In this document: positions 46,894 through 59,198 of the stretch, one piece after another
Position numbering within the stretch: the stretch's first letter is position 1
How the letters are laid out: every line of letters starts with the position of its first letter
Source: Ceratopteris richardii
Lineage: Eukaryota; Streptophyta; Polypodiopsida; Polypodiales; Pteridaceae
DNA: 64,000 bases
Assembly: GCA_020310875.1 (NCBI GenBank)
Contig: CM035444.1
Coordinates: 23,599,272-23,663,271 of the forward strand
Direction: 5' to 3'
Notes under the pieces: generated by a model
Seen by the model: only the letters and a program-made list of their open reading frames with translations
Databases searched by the model: none
Told to the model about the DNA's origin: nothing
Made by a program: the position numbers and the translations under genes

Positions 46894-47685
46894 CTATTGT
46901 ACAATATTGACTATTCTGGTTACGATAGGACAACCATTGGCCATATGGTCTCCTCCACAAGTATAACATTTTTTAGTTGTATGCTTACTTGAGACTCCTA
47001 ATTTTTGAGCTACTTGTTTCACCAGTTCATCAATGGAAGTGGATGGTTTGGAAGTGAAACTGGTAGAACTATCTAAATCCATGTATATCTTTGAAAGTTC
47101 TAGCTCATTGCCTAGGTTATCCTCAATGTTTATGCACATTTGAATGCACTACTCTATGGTTCTAGGCTCTTTTAAATAGACATAGGATCTCAATTTGGTA
47201 CTTTGCAAGCCATCCAGAAATAATGCCACTTGTTTGGCTAGTGTGGGCAACTCTGGTCTAGGACATATTTCTATGTATTGTCGAAATCTCCTTCTTGTTA
47301 GCCTAACCACCTCTTGAGGGGTTTTCTTAAAGCTATGGATCAAGGATGAGGTATTGTGCCTGATCCCACTCTTAAAGAACTCAATGATAAATGTCTCTAC
47401 TAGGTGATGGATGTCTCCAAATTGCCTTTGTTCTAAGGGCTAGAACCAGGTTAGGGCAATGTTTTTCAAGGTGATTCCAAATGCATTATATTGGGTGAAC
47501 ATGTCATCCACTTGTTCAGCTTGCAACACTTGTTTGAACTCAGCTACATGGTCATAGGGATCAACTGTTCCATCGAATAATTTTGCATGGATTTTACTAA
47601 TTGAGTCGGTCTCAATATTCTAAGATGATCTCTAGGCCTAGGTAGAGGAAAGTCATCTCTACCTCGTTGGGGTCTAGGTTCCCTT

Positions 47686-47726
<41 letters not shown>

Positions 47727-48330
47727 CTCCATTCTATTTGTCTCTACCATTGATCTCTATTCAAAAATAACTCAATACTTTTGTTATCTTGAGGGATCCA
47801 ATTTGGATTGAGTACCCTAGTGAAGAAAGATTTGCCTCTCGGAGTTCTAGGCTCTCCATCTAGATGTCCTTGCTCTATATCACCCATTTCCATTTCAAGG
47901 ACCATTACTTCAACTCATTGATCCTATCAGGGTCGTGGTGATTATGTACATTGTTCCCTCCTCTTATCAATATATATGTGTCCCGCAAATTTAACTATCG
48001 GATGCTCTAACCCAATGAGTTGATTAGGGTTTTTGAGTTGGATGACAAACCTTCTCAAACCATCCTCATAGATGCGAGCACCTAATTGGTTGGGTCGGAT
48101 GTACTCTAGTTGAGTTTTGTATGGTCCCTTTGGCATCTCTAAGTATGTAAACCATGAACTACCCACTGGTCTTTCCATGTTGTAGGACATCTCTGACTCA
48201 TTGGTTTTTGAACTTAGTGTGTACGAGTAGTCACTAGATTGTTGAGCCCTTGACCTAGCTATGTGATTGACACTACACTAACTTCTCTATCCCGGCCTAG
48301 ATTTCTGCCTAATCTAAGGTTCATAAGCCT
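46894..48330 (-). pseudogene. Gypsy-2 gag
   Basis: Fragments 47,942-48,190 (RLGARIYEDGLRRFV shared with Gypsy-1), 47,149-47,343 (HSFKKTPQ, RQYIEICP, STKLRSYVYL: Retrotrans_gag core) and 46,894-47,139 (CYTCGGDHMANGCP, intact CCHC). A (CT)n run at ~47,690-47,719 interrupts the middle of the gene, and stops occur between fragments. Confidence 0.75.
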
Positions 48331-48960
48331 TGGCTTATCAATCCCAATTTTCCCAAGTACAACCATTTTGCAAAGTTTTTTCGTAACTGTTAATTATTCT
48401 TTTCACAACAATGTTTGAGATATGCTTGTATTTAAGAAATTAGGTTTTTTTGGAATTATTTCATGCCCAACATATCCCCAATTACTCAAAACCACTATTC
48501 ATACTTAGCAAGCTAAGAATTGACAAAGGAGGTTTAGTGTTCTTCCAACCTCAAGTTTGATGCTCTGAAAAAAATGGTCTTATGTCCAATAATTATGCTC
48601 CCCAATCCTCGCTTTGTGTTGCACTCTACCTTTCTCTGAAATCCTTTGAATGCTCTTAATGGACCTATAAAATCCCACATTTAGATCAGGATTTAGACTT
48701 AATATTTTTGACAAACCACTTGCATTCAGGTATCTCCAAGACCTACTTTTCCCCCTTGTATTTTTGAAAACATTTCTAGAGCTCCCTTAATTCCTACTCC
48801 CACTTGAGGGTCAACTTCAAAATACCATATTTATAACTGAAAATGTATGTACGATTCTCAACAAGCTTTCCAACAAGCTCAAAATCACTCAAAACGGAGT
48901 TCATATGAGAAAGTTATGTCCAATCAGGCTTCTGAGGGGTCAAAACAGGCGAACAAGATC
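48331..48960 (-). other. Gypsy-2 leader, no gene
   Basis: Equivalent to 8,770-9,567 of Gypsy-1, with shared words near 48,860-48,930. No coding signal. Confidence 0.5.
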
Positions 48961-49850
48961 TCTCAAAGAATCGTAATTTTTGCAAATCAGGCAACCAAAA
49001 AGTCATTTTATTTTTACAAGTGCAACAACCCGAGAATCACGATTCTCTCAAAATCCACAATCCAAAGAATCGCGACTTCCTCAAAATCTACTAAGTAGAG
49101 AATCGCAAATTTCTTAAGCTCCACTAAATCAAGAGAATCATGATTTTCTTGAAATTCTAAGTGCAAGGAATTGCAATTTTCTCCAAACTCTTAATTCTAG
49201 AGATCGCGATTTTCTCAAATCCTCTCAATCTAGAGAATCGCAAATTTCTCAATTTTTCCCAAGTTTAGAGAATCACAATATTCTCAAACTCTAAAATGCA
49301 AAGAATTGTGAATTTCTCAATTTTCCCAAGTCCAAAGAATCGTGATTTTCTCAAAATCTACAAGCCAGAGAATCGCGATGTTCTCAAATTTTCTGAGTCT
49401 AGAGAATCGCGAATTTTGCAAACCCTCTCAATCCAGAGAATTGTGAATTTCCAAATTTTCCAAGCCCAGAGAATCGCAATTTTCCCAAATTCCAAAATGC
49501 AGAGAATCGTGAATTTCTCAATTTTCCCAAGTCCAAAGAATCGCAATTTTCTCAAAATGTACAAGCCAAAGAATCGCGATTTTCTCAAATTTTCTAAGTC
49601 AGAGAATCACAATTTTCTCAAATTCTCTAAGTTCAAGGAATCGTGACTTTCTCCAAATTCTTAAGTCCAGAGAATCATGATTTTCTCAAATTTTCTAAAT
49701 CTAGAGAATCATGATTTCCTCAAAATGCACAATTCCAAAGAACCGCAATTTTCTCACTTTAGAGAATCATAATTTTCTCAAATTTGAATTTTCAAGAAAA
49801 TCACAATTTTCTCAAAAAGTCACAATTTTTTGAGATTCTAGGTGGGAATT
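48961..49850. repeat. Array of AGAGAATCGCGATTTTCTCAA-like units in Gypsy-2 leader
   Basis: About 25 units spaced roughly 30-40 bp, each with the core AATCGCGAT or a CpG-decayed variant (AATCGTGAT, AATCACAAT, AATCATGAT), flanked by GAGA and TTTTCTC, so that the unit itself is an imperfect palindrome. Clear copies start near 49,057, 49,205, 49,369, 49,404 and 49,573. Same position in the element as the 9,568-10,285 array, with the same core but different flanks. Confidence 0.85.
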
Positions 49851-50140
49851 TAGAGTTTGTGTCAAGCCCCAAATGTGCAAAAAATAGTGAATAACACAAG
49901 CACATGCAATCACAAGCACTTCCAAGCTCTTTCTTGCACTTCCACACATGAGAAATGATGTGAAAATGGTGAAAATGCACTCAAAAACGAAAAAAATTCT
50001 ATGAAGATGAAGATGGTGATGATAATGATGATGAAGATAGAGAAGAAAATTTAGAAACTGAATAGAAAATGATTATTTTTTACCTTCCAATGTCACAAAT
50101 CTATGATCTTACCATCACAATGCTCGTCCTCGAGCAATGC

Positions 50141-50158
50141 TCCCCGACAACGGTGCCA
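50141..50158 (-). other. Gypsy-2 primer binding site (tRNA-Asp-like)
   Basis: The plus strand reads TCCCCGACAACGGTGCCA. On the element strand, TGGCACCGTTGTCGGGGA differs at two positions from the TGGCGCCGTTGCCGGGGA primer complement (tRNA-Asp type) typical of Tat/Athila Gypsy elements. Confidence 0.8.
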
Positions 50159-50166
50159 AAATTTGG

Positions 50167-50800
50167 TGTAGCTCAAGCGTGAGTACCACCTCCTTTACTT
50201 GTCAATCCGCGGAGACGTGAGGAGGATATGAAGATTGTGAGCGATTGTGGTGAGCAAATGTGAGTGATGAGCTCATACATGCATGCACACACACATGCAC
50301 ACAAGGTAAGATACCAAAGATAGGAACAATGGAATCTCTATTAGCTACATCAAAGAAAGTTTACAATGCTCAAGAATAGGTTCACCCCCCAACTAGCTAG
50401 ATAGTTAAAAATTAGGTTCCAAGGCTTATTTGGGGGCTCAAATGAAGTCTAAAAATTATGAAAATTTATAGGTACATACTCCTCAAGCTTGAGAACTCCT
50501 CGATTTGCACAAAATGGAGCTAGAAAAAGGTGAAATGATATTTACAATGGTTTTAGTGATCAAAATCACTCTTTTTGTAGGGGTTTCTTCTGAAAATTCG
50601 ACGTACACTACTTGGAGCTCCCTACTTGCTCCTTCTTCTTGTGTGTCCACTTCTTTGACACATTCTTGTGCCTCGTTCCCGACCTTGAGTGCTAACATTA
50701 GTATTCATGGCGAAGATACCATGACTCTACTACACACTCTTTCTAACTACATGGGAGAGTATGAAGTTGAAGATGTTGTAACATAGGTTAACTTTGGACC
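50167..50800 (-). repeat. Gypsy-2 5' LTR (outer end uncertain)
   Basis: Starts TGTAGCTC eight bases past the primer site. Homologous to 10,652-11,190, including the (CA)n patch at ~50,286-50,303 and the block at 50,410-50,510. The outer boundary is not resolved; homology is lost after ~50,600. Confidence 0.6.
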
Positions 50801-50890
50801 TTGGTGGATCTTCCAATCCTGATGGTAACAAATACTTTTGCGAACGGCACAATTCTTTTTCTTATATGTGTGCATTGAAAAGAAGATAAA

Positions 50891-51095
50891 TGTGCTTGTC
50901 TTTTGAGAAAAGATCGCTTCATTTGCCTTTAGGAAGGTGAATGTGCTTGTCTTTGTGCAAATTGATTGCTTCATTTGCTTATTCCAAGTAAATGTGCTTG
51001 TCTTTTGGGAAAAGATTGCTTCATTTGCTAAAAGGAAAGTGAATGTGTTTGTCTTTGTACAAATTGATTGCTTCATTTGCCAAAAACACTGATGG
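50891..51095 (+). repeat. Four ~51-bp tandem units in alternating A-B-A-B form
   Basis: Units begin with ATGTGCTTGTCTTT (ATGTGTTTGTCTTT in the last) at 50,891, 50,941, 50,992 and 51,043 and end GCTTCATTTGC. Units 1 and 3 share TTTTGRGAAAAGAT; units 2 and 4 share TTTGTRCAAATTGAT. The true period is therefore a ~101-bp dimer present twice. Confidence 0.75.
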
Positions 51096-51241
51096 CTGAG
51101 GAGTGGCTTGTTGTTCATTGATCAAGGTACAAATTTAGCATCCATTTTCAGTTTTCAAGGTCATTGAATCATCAAAAGAAACCCTAGATAAATTTTTTTC
51201 TCTTTATTTAGGGCAAAAATACCAAAAAAATAGAGAAAAAT

Positions 51242-52850
<1,609 letters not shown>

Positions 52851-53283
52851 CTTTCTCTCTCTCTCTCTCTTTTCTCTCCTTTTATTCCTTGTCACTGTTC
52901 TCTTCTTGCAAGCAATTAATCAAAATGGATGCAAAGAATTAACCCCAATGCCAAACTCCTATGCCCTTTTCTCTTTTTTTTTTCCTTATTTTTTTCTCCC
53001 AAATGAACCTAAAAGAGGCCCTTGTACTTCTTTCTCATCTTCTCTCTCTTTCTTCTTAAGACTCTAACCCGTAGCTTAGACACTCTTTTGGACAAACAAA
53101 AGCATGAAGCCTTCACTTAACCATAGACCACGTTGTATGAATGCTATCAACAAAAAAAATGGCATTAAGCCATCCAAAACACACCCTTAGAAAAAAAGAC
53201 CATGCCTACTATGGCCACCACCAAAGGAACTAGATACAATAGATTGACACCACTGCCCAAAGGAATTGAGTACGATAGACTGT
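52851..53283. other. Flank between Gypsy-3 and CACTA-1
   Basis: A (CT)n tract at ~52,852-52,875, then AT-rich DNA without genes. Just before the CACTA end there are two ~33-bp tandem copies of 'aaaggaa(c/t)...gat(a)...gataga(t/c)tg' at ~53,223-53,283. Confidence 0.5.
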
Positions 53284-53580
53284 CACTACAAAGAATACGG
53301 GCACATAGCGATGGTTAACATGACACAATTTCATCGCTATAAAATTGCATAAAGCATTGCAACAAGCATCGAGCGCGGAACGTCTATTAAATGATAAAGA
53401 TTTTGATGTTTTTTTTGACGTCTGGTGTGACGGTTACATTGAGCATCGCTAAAGTGATGATTTAAGAATGCATTGCATAAGCGACGATTTGAAAATGCAT
53501 CGCATAAGCGATGCTAATTAGCATCACATACGTGACTCTATCTGCACGAGCATTTACAACAATTTAGCATCACTTTCAGG
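53284..53580 (+). repeat. CACTA-1 5' terminus and subterminal repeats
   Basis: After the CACTA end, copies and inversions of a GCATAAGCGACG/GCATCGCT motif occur near 53,453, 53,476, 53,500 and 53,519. Such subterminal repeats are transposase (TNPA-type) binding sites in known CACTA elements; binding here is inference. Confidence 0.8.
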
Positions 53581-53604
53581 ATGGGTTTTTGATGAAAAAA
53601 TTAA

Positions 53605-53664
53605 AACGTTGGAGGCTCTTCGATCGGCATTTACACGCATCTGATCGAAGAGCTCTCCAACGTT
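53605..53664 (+). other. 60-bp hairpin conserved between both CACTA elements
   Basis: Arms AACGTTGGAGGCTCTTCGATC and its near-perfect complement form a 21-bp stem with one bulged base and a 17-nt loop. The same 60-bp structure is present at 62,322-62,381. Confidence 0.85.
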
Positions 53665-53886
53665 CACAATTGCATTGTGCTTATGAGTTGAAACAATTGC
53701 TTATCGAATTGTTGTTTTGTCTAATCTTTATCTTGTTGTCTCTCTCTCTCTCTCTCTCTTTGTTTCTCTCTTTCTACCTCTTTCTCTCTTTGAATTATCT
53801 CTCTCTCTCTCTCCTTCTCTCTCTCTCTCTCTTTTTATTGCAGGTTATTCAAGAAGTTAACCAAGCAAAAAATATGGCTAACTATT
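53665..53886 (+). other. CACTA-1 pyrimidine tract and leader exon
   Basis: A (CT)-rich tract at 53,741-53,837 is followed by TTTTTATTGCAG, a strong acceptor, then a short exon 53,854-53,886 with ATG at 53,874 encoding Met-Ala-Asn-Tyr plus one base. CACTA-2 repeats it at 62,570-62,602. The donor here is GCAAGT, whereas CACTA-2 has GTAAGT. Confidence 0.6.
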
Positions 53887-53944
53887 GCAAGTACAATTTC
53901 CATTCTTTGTACATCATTTGAATTGTGTTATTTTCATTAGTTAG

Positions 53945-55066
53945 CATATTCACACTTATTGATATGCACATATACATTTGTACATGATGAAGATGCACGT
54001 TCACACATATACACATATACACATGCACATACACACACATACATGTGCACATACACACACATACACATGCATATGCACAAACATTTCTAAAACCACATAA
54101 AAAGACTTGCATGCATGCATTATTGCATATATACATACACATACACAGATTAACACATACTTAAATACATGTATATGCACATCCACATGCATGCACATTC
54201 ACATGCATGCATATACACATGGATGCAAATGGAAATGCATCCACATGCACATGCATGTTTCATACATATACACATGCATATACATACACTTGTATATGTT
54301 TATACACATACACATACATATGCACATATGTACATATACACACACATACACATATATACACTCACATACATACACACATATGCACATCCACATGCACATA
54401 CATACATATACACATATAAATGCACATACACACATATACACATACACTTACACATATATATGCACATACATATACACACACATACACATGCACATGCACA
54501 TACACATATATACACATATACACTTACACATGCACATGCACATACATACATATAAACACACATACACATGCAGATACACATACATATGCATATACATTTA
54601 CACATGCACATGCACATACAGGCATATACACATATACATATGTGCATACATACATGTACACACACATATTACACACATATACATGCACATACATACACAC
54701 ACATATGCACATACACACACATACACATGCACATACATACATATACACACATACAAATGCACATACATGTATATGCACACATATACATGCACATACACAC
54801 ATATACACATACACTACATATATAAATGCACATACATACATACATATACACACATACACATGCACATGCACATACACATGCATACACACATACACTTACA
54901 CATGCACATGCAGATATATGCATATATACATATACATATGCACATACATGCACATATATATACATAGATACATACATATACATGCATATAGACACGCTTA
55001 CACAAATATACATATTTACCTACATGTGCATATATACATTATATATACACACAAGCACACATAAAT
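53945..55066 (+). repeat. (CATACA/TACACA)n-type microsatellite array in CACTA-1 intron
   Basis: Over 1 kb of alternating purine-pyrimidine DNA composed of CA, TA and CATG words. Long open frames in several registers arise only because the repeat lacks stops; they encode His/Thr/Tyr or Val/Cys/Met strings and are not genes. It ends at the word ATGAATGAATTATATAATTAAAG at 55,067, which also punctuates the CACTA-2 array. Confidence 0.9.
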
Positions 55067-55189
55067 ATGAATGAATTATATAATTAAAGTAATAAAACAC
55101 ATGCTTAATATAAACAATAATAAAAATCAATTGTACAAGACTTTTCATTACTTAATACCATACACACAATTCAAAACATAACTAAAATG

Positions 55190-55190
<1 letters not shown>

Positions 55191-55273
<83 letters not shown>

Positions 55274-55303
55274 ATGTAAATACATATCCAATGTCATAAT
55301 CAA

Positions 55304-55343
<40 letters not shown>

Positions 55344-55410
55344 CATCATCATCATCATCATCATCTTCATCATCATCATCATCCTTATCCTCATCCTCAT
55401 CATCATGATC
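55191..55410. repeat. (TA)n, (AAT)n and (ATC)n microsatellites
   Basis: (TA)n at 55,191-55,271, (AAT)n at ~55,304-55,342, and (CAT)n with variants at ~55,343-55,405. The last two fall inside the minus-strand acidic gene, where they would encode Tyr and Asp runs. Confidence 0.95.
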
Positions 55411-56110
55411 ATCTGCATGATCTGATGTATCTATGTGAGCACACTGTGACGATAGAGATCGTCCCTCCTGTGTCTATCTCTCCACCTCATCCATATCTGC
55501 CTCTCCAATGTACTCCTATATTACATATAACAAACATAAATAAGTAAAACAATCAAAACATCCATAAAAATAAAATAATTATATGAAATTTAATACTACT
55601 CACAAATGCATCCGGATGATCTTGCATATACTCACTCAAACACCGATATCGAAAATGTATAGCATACTGGATCTCATGTTTCATAGGACATCGACCATAA
55701 TCCTTTCGCCGCATTGAAACAAATAAAAAAGATTAGTTTCTTTCGTTTTAACTAAAATAAGAAATATACTTACAATAACACATATACTTAAAAATGTAGC
55801 TACAAAACCATGATGGCCCATTTGGCCTAAGTGCGATGGGCCCGGCTCAAGTCTCTTCTTTACAGTAGCCTATTTATATAAATAGAAAAGAAATACATAA
55901 ATTAAATGTAAAAAAAATAATAAAACATAAGAGAATTATAAATATGAACTATTAATTTGTATACCTTCTGCTGAGGAAATGACTCCTGAAGATGCCATTG
56001 TCTACAAAAAAACTACCAAGTCTCAAGTGGTATGTTAGGTCTCCTCTTATTTTTTTCCACCATACAATATGTCTTGCTATTTAATCTCAAATAGAAAAAA
56101 AAAATCAGAA
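55340..56110 (-). pseudogene. Minus-strand spliced gene in CACTA-1, acidic C-terminus, TNPA-like?
   Basis: On the minus strand, plausible exons are seen at ~56,060-55,970 (ends before GTATAC), ~55,870-55,795 (PGPSHLGQMGHHGF), ~55,712-55,605 (RRKDYGRCPMKHEIQYAIHF, donor GTGAGT) and 55,518-55,340 (EYIGEADMDEVE, then an Asp-rich tail encoded by the ATC repeat and a Tyr run by the AAT repeat). One stop lies in the last exon. The pattern recalls the plant Ptta/En-Spm family, but I cannot be sure. It runs opposite to the transposase, unlike standard En/Spm. Confidence 0.35.
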
Positions 56111-56458
56111 TACATACACATATATATACACACATACACATACACATACATATACCCACATACACATATACATGCAAACATATACACATACATACATGCA
56201 TACATATACATACATATACATACATATAACATCAACACACATATACATATCCACATATATACATACACACATACACATGTATGCATATACACACATTCAT
56301 ACAAAATACATGCATTTATCCCACAAGAATGTGTATTTGTGTATATGTGAATGTGTGTATGTGTAAATATGTATATGTGAATATATGTGTATGTGTAAAT
56401 GTGTATATGTGAATGTTTATGTATGTAAATACTCATATTGTTAATATCTAATACCATT
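56108..56458. repeat. (TACACA)n/(TGTGTA)n microsatellite
   Basis: CA-rich on the left changes to TG-rich after ~56,325, giving an inverted arrangement. No gene. Confidence 0.85.
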
Positions 56459-56466
56459 ATTTATAG

Positions 56467-56525
56467 ATTCCGATCAATCAGATGGAACTCCACCACCGTC
56501 TCCTAATCATGCAAGGATATATACT
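56467..56525 (+). other. Candidate alternative exon A of CACTA-1
   Basis: TTATAG acceptor and GTAAGT donor. With the leader exon it reads in frame as Met-Ala-Asn-Tyr-Tyr-Ser-Asp-Gln-Ser-Asp-Gly-Thr-Pro-Pro-Pro. Its first 35 bp are closely similar to the start of exon B at 56,605. The exon ends in phase 0, so it cannot continue into exon B without a stop. Confidence 0.5.
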
Positions 56526-56604
56526 GTAAGTATATCAAACTTTTAATTTTAAATATATTTGATAGATACATAACTCATATATGTTTTTTTCTTGTTATAA
56601 TTAG

Positions 56605-57665
56605 ATTTTGATCAATTAGAGGGCACTCCACCACCTCCTACCCATGCAAACACTTCACATGTTTCCTCCGATAGGACTTATGATGAATTTTACTATCAAG
56701 AACATATTATGTTTTGGTGTAACTCTTGTTATGGCACGTATCAAAGACCACAATTGGAATGTATTGAACATGAGGCAGAGTATGGTACTTTTGAGCATGC
56801 ACCACCACCTGGTCAATGTGATAATGCTTGGGTATGTATTTTTTCTATAAATTAATGTCATTATTTTATTTAAAAACCATACACAAAATCAAATTATTGT
56901 TGATATATAGGAATACTTGCTCAATGATGATGATAACAATAATTCTCATACTCATAATGCTAATATACCTCGTACACGTCATGGACTTGCTATTCATCAA
57001 TTACAAGTAGAGGTTTTAGAAATCCTCTACCTCTTGGTTTAGAGACTGAAATGGTTGGAGATTATCCATTGCCAGCTCGTGATTGTTCTCTAGTACAAAC
57101 ATATGATAGAAGAAGATATGGAGGATGGAATAGAGGACCACTTTTTTTAGATGGAGAGGTTTTTAACTTTTGGGGTAATCGCTATATGATTGCTCCATCC
57201 ACTATTACTAGTGCTGCTCATGATCTCTTTATTGTAGAGGATTTGTATGTCCCTCCGGACTCTCAAGTCACTCTTATGTCATTTTGTGGTCCTATATATG
57301 GATGGGGAGATTGGCATCGACTTGCATGTTATGTTCAAAGCATGAGTACTAATGGAATATGCTTGAATGCATCATCCCTTACTAGTAGAAGGATTTCACA
57401 TGCAGAAAATGAAAGATTATATATTGATGGAAGACCTTACATGCATGGAAATATAGCAGGTTTAATAAATAGTAGTCGAAGGTTACATAATAGTTCAAGG
57501 ACTAATTGCACATTTGAGGATCGTGAAAATAGTCATGAATCACCCTACATGAGTAGAGATGTAGCAAGATACATATTTGTCAATGCTATTACTACATTAC
57601 ATGCTGGTGATGAATTATTAGTGAATTATGGATGGCGTAGACATCCAAGAGCACCTTTTAGCTAG
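56605..57665 (+). pseudogene. SET-domain gene within CACTA-1 (exons B and C)
   Basis: Exon B 56,605-56,831 (DFDQLEGTPPP; a CxxC in FWCNSCYGTYQ; donor GTATGT) and exon C 56,911-57,665, frameshifted near 57,005-57,040 before the open 204-aa piece 57,051-57,665. In that piece residues 58-83 (DLFIVEDLYVPPDSQ, FCGPIYG), 123-157 (GNIAGLINSS, NC.F) and 171-195 (LHAGDELLVNYGW) correspond to the N-terminal, NHxC and ExxxxYxW/DYG motifs of SET lysine methyltransferases. The His-Ser of NHS is Ser-Ser, and the DY is NY, so activity is doubtful. SET proteins methylate lysines using S-adenosylmethionine. It sits 114 bp upstream of the transposase exon and on its strand. Confidence 0.6.
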
Positions 57666-58194
57666 AGAGAGAAATAAAATTTTCTGTCCATATTTAATAA
57701 CTTATATATTTAATTTTATGTTTAAAGGTTACTTTTTATTCATTATGGAATATTAATGATTTTTATTCATGTGTGTAGATTCTGACGTATGATGTTGATG
57801 ATATTCCACCACACCATTCACAATTGCCAATAAGACCTCATTCATCAAAAGCTTCTATGAAGAGGCTATGCAAAAGCGATCCTGTGGAATATGCAAGGTT
57901 GAAAGACCTATATTCAAAAGAAGATAAAGTACAAGATTTGTGCGACAATGATGAAGATGATTGCATGGCAGATTTTATTGACGATTGATATCAAAATGAC
58001 AGTGAGAGCATTGATATTTCTAAAAATGAGAAATATTTTCGAGAGGAATGTCTAAAGCATGTATATGAAGGAAGTCGTTAGACACGACTAAGTGCAAGCT
58101 TATTTATTCTCAATCTTCAAAATCGATTTGGATAGAGTAATGTATCAATTTTGGCACTATTAAGGTATAATTTTTAATTTTCTCTCTATTTTTA

Positions 58195-58345
58195 TATATA
58201 TACACGCATAAATATATACATATAGATACATGCATACATAGACATACACATATATATACATGAATGTATACCCACATATAGACATACACACACATATATG
58301 CATACACATACAAATAAGCATACACATATACAAAATCATAAGTCA
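58195..58345. repeat. CA/TA microsatellite in transposase intron
   Basis: TACACATA-type repeats; no coding content. The remainder of the intron to ~58,900 is unassigned AT-rich DNA. Confidence 0.8.
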
Positions 58346-58919
58346 AATTATACATACGTGTATCAAATGAAGATATTTTATCCATCTAGCCTTTGGAATT
58401 GTCTGCGTAACCTTTATAATCTTCTTGACACATCTACTTCTCCTATTCTGGTCGACCTAATACCTGCACTGCTAACTCTTTTATGAACTTTGCATACAAA
58501 TATTAAGTATGAGTTAGCTATGGAGGTATTAAGTCGTTTGAAAAATAGGAGATGCAAATTTATCTCAAAGATTTTGAAGGATGGAAGAATAATTTTAAAG
58601 TATGGGTGAACAAAAAGTGTTCAATCAGTGCAGGTTTTTGTTTTTAACTTAGCTAAGGTAAGAGCAAGAATGAACACTTTCTATCTGCCCATACTTTAAA
58701 ACTATTCATTCATTTTCCAAAATCTTCAAGATAAATTTGCTTGTCTTATTTTCCAAATGACCTAGTACCTCCATAGTAACTGACACTTAATCTTTGTAAA
58801 CAAATATGTAAGTCTTAGTTAGCAAGGTAGGTAATAGATTGACTATGAAATGGGAGACAACAAACGATTCAGTGGTCTAGATATCTATATGAAAGTCTGC
58901 AAACCACAATAAACAAGAG

Positions 58920-59198
<279 letters not shown>

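Larger units (their letters stand above)
43707..50800 (-). mobile_element. Gypsy-2, 5' half of a Ty3/Gypsy element interrupted by Copia-4
   Basis: Aligns with Gypsy-1 from the start of RT (43,707 pairs with ~4,440) through protease, linker, gag, leader, primer site and LTR. RT proper, RNase H and everything distal are absent. Gypsy-2 keeps the active-site residues lost in Gypsy-1 in both protease and zinc knuckle, so the two are independent copies with independent decay. The outer LTR boundary is only approximate. Confidence 0.85.

Noticed and set aside
48961..49850. CRISPR-like array (regular short repeats with spacers)
   Set aside because: Plant context, palindromic CpG core, irregular spacing and decayed units; it sits in a retrotransposon leader and there are no cas genes.
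53945..55070. Long open frames encoding His/Thr/Tyr/Ile or Cys/Val/Met strings (up to 286 aa)
   Set aside because: They arise on both strands and several frames from CA/TA microsatellites that contain no stop codons; no start context, domain or splice logic.
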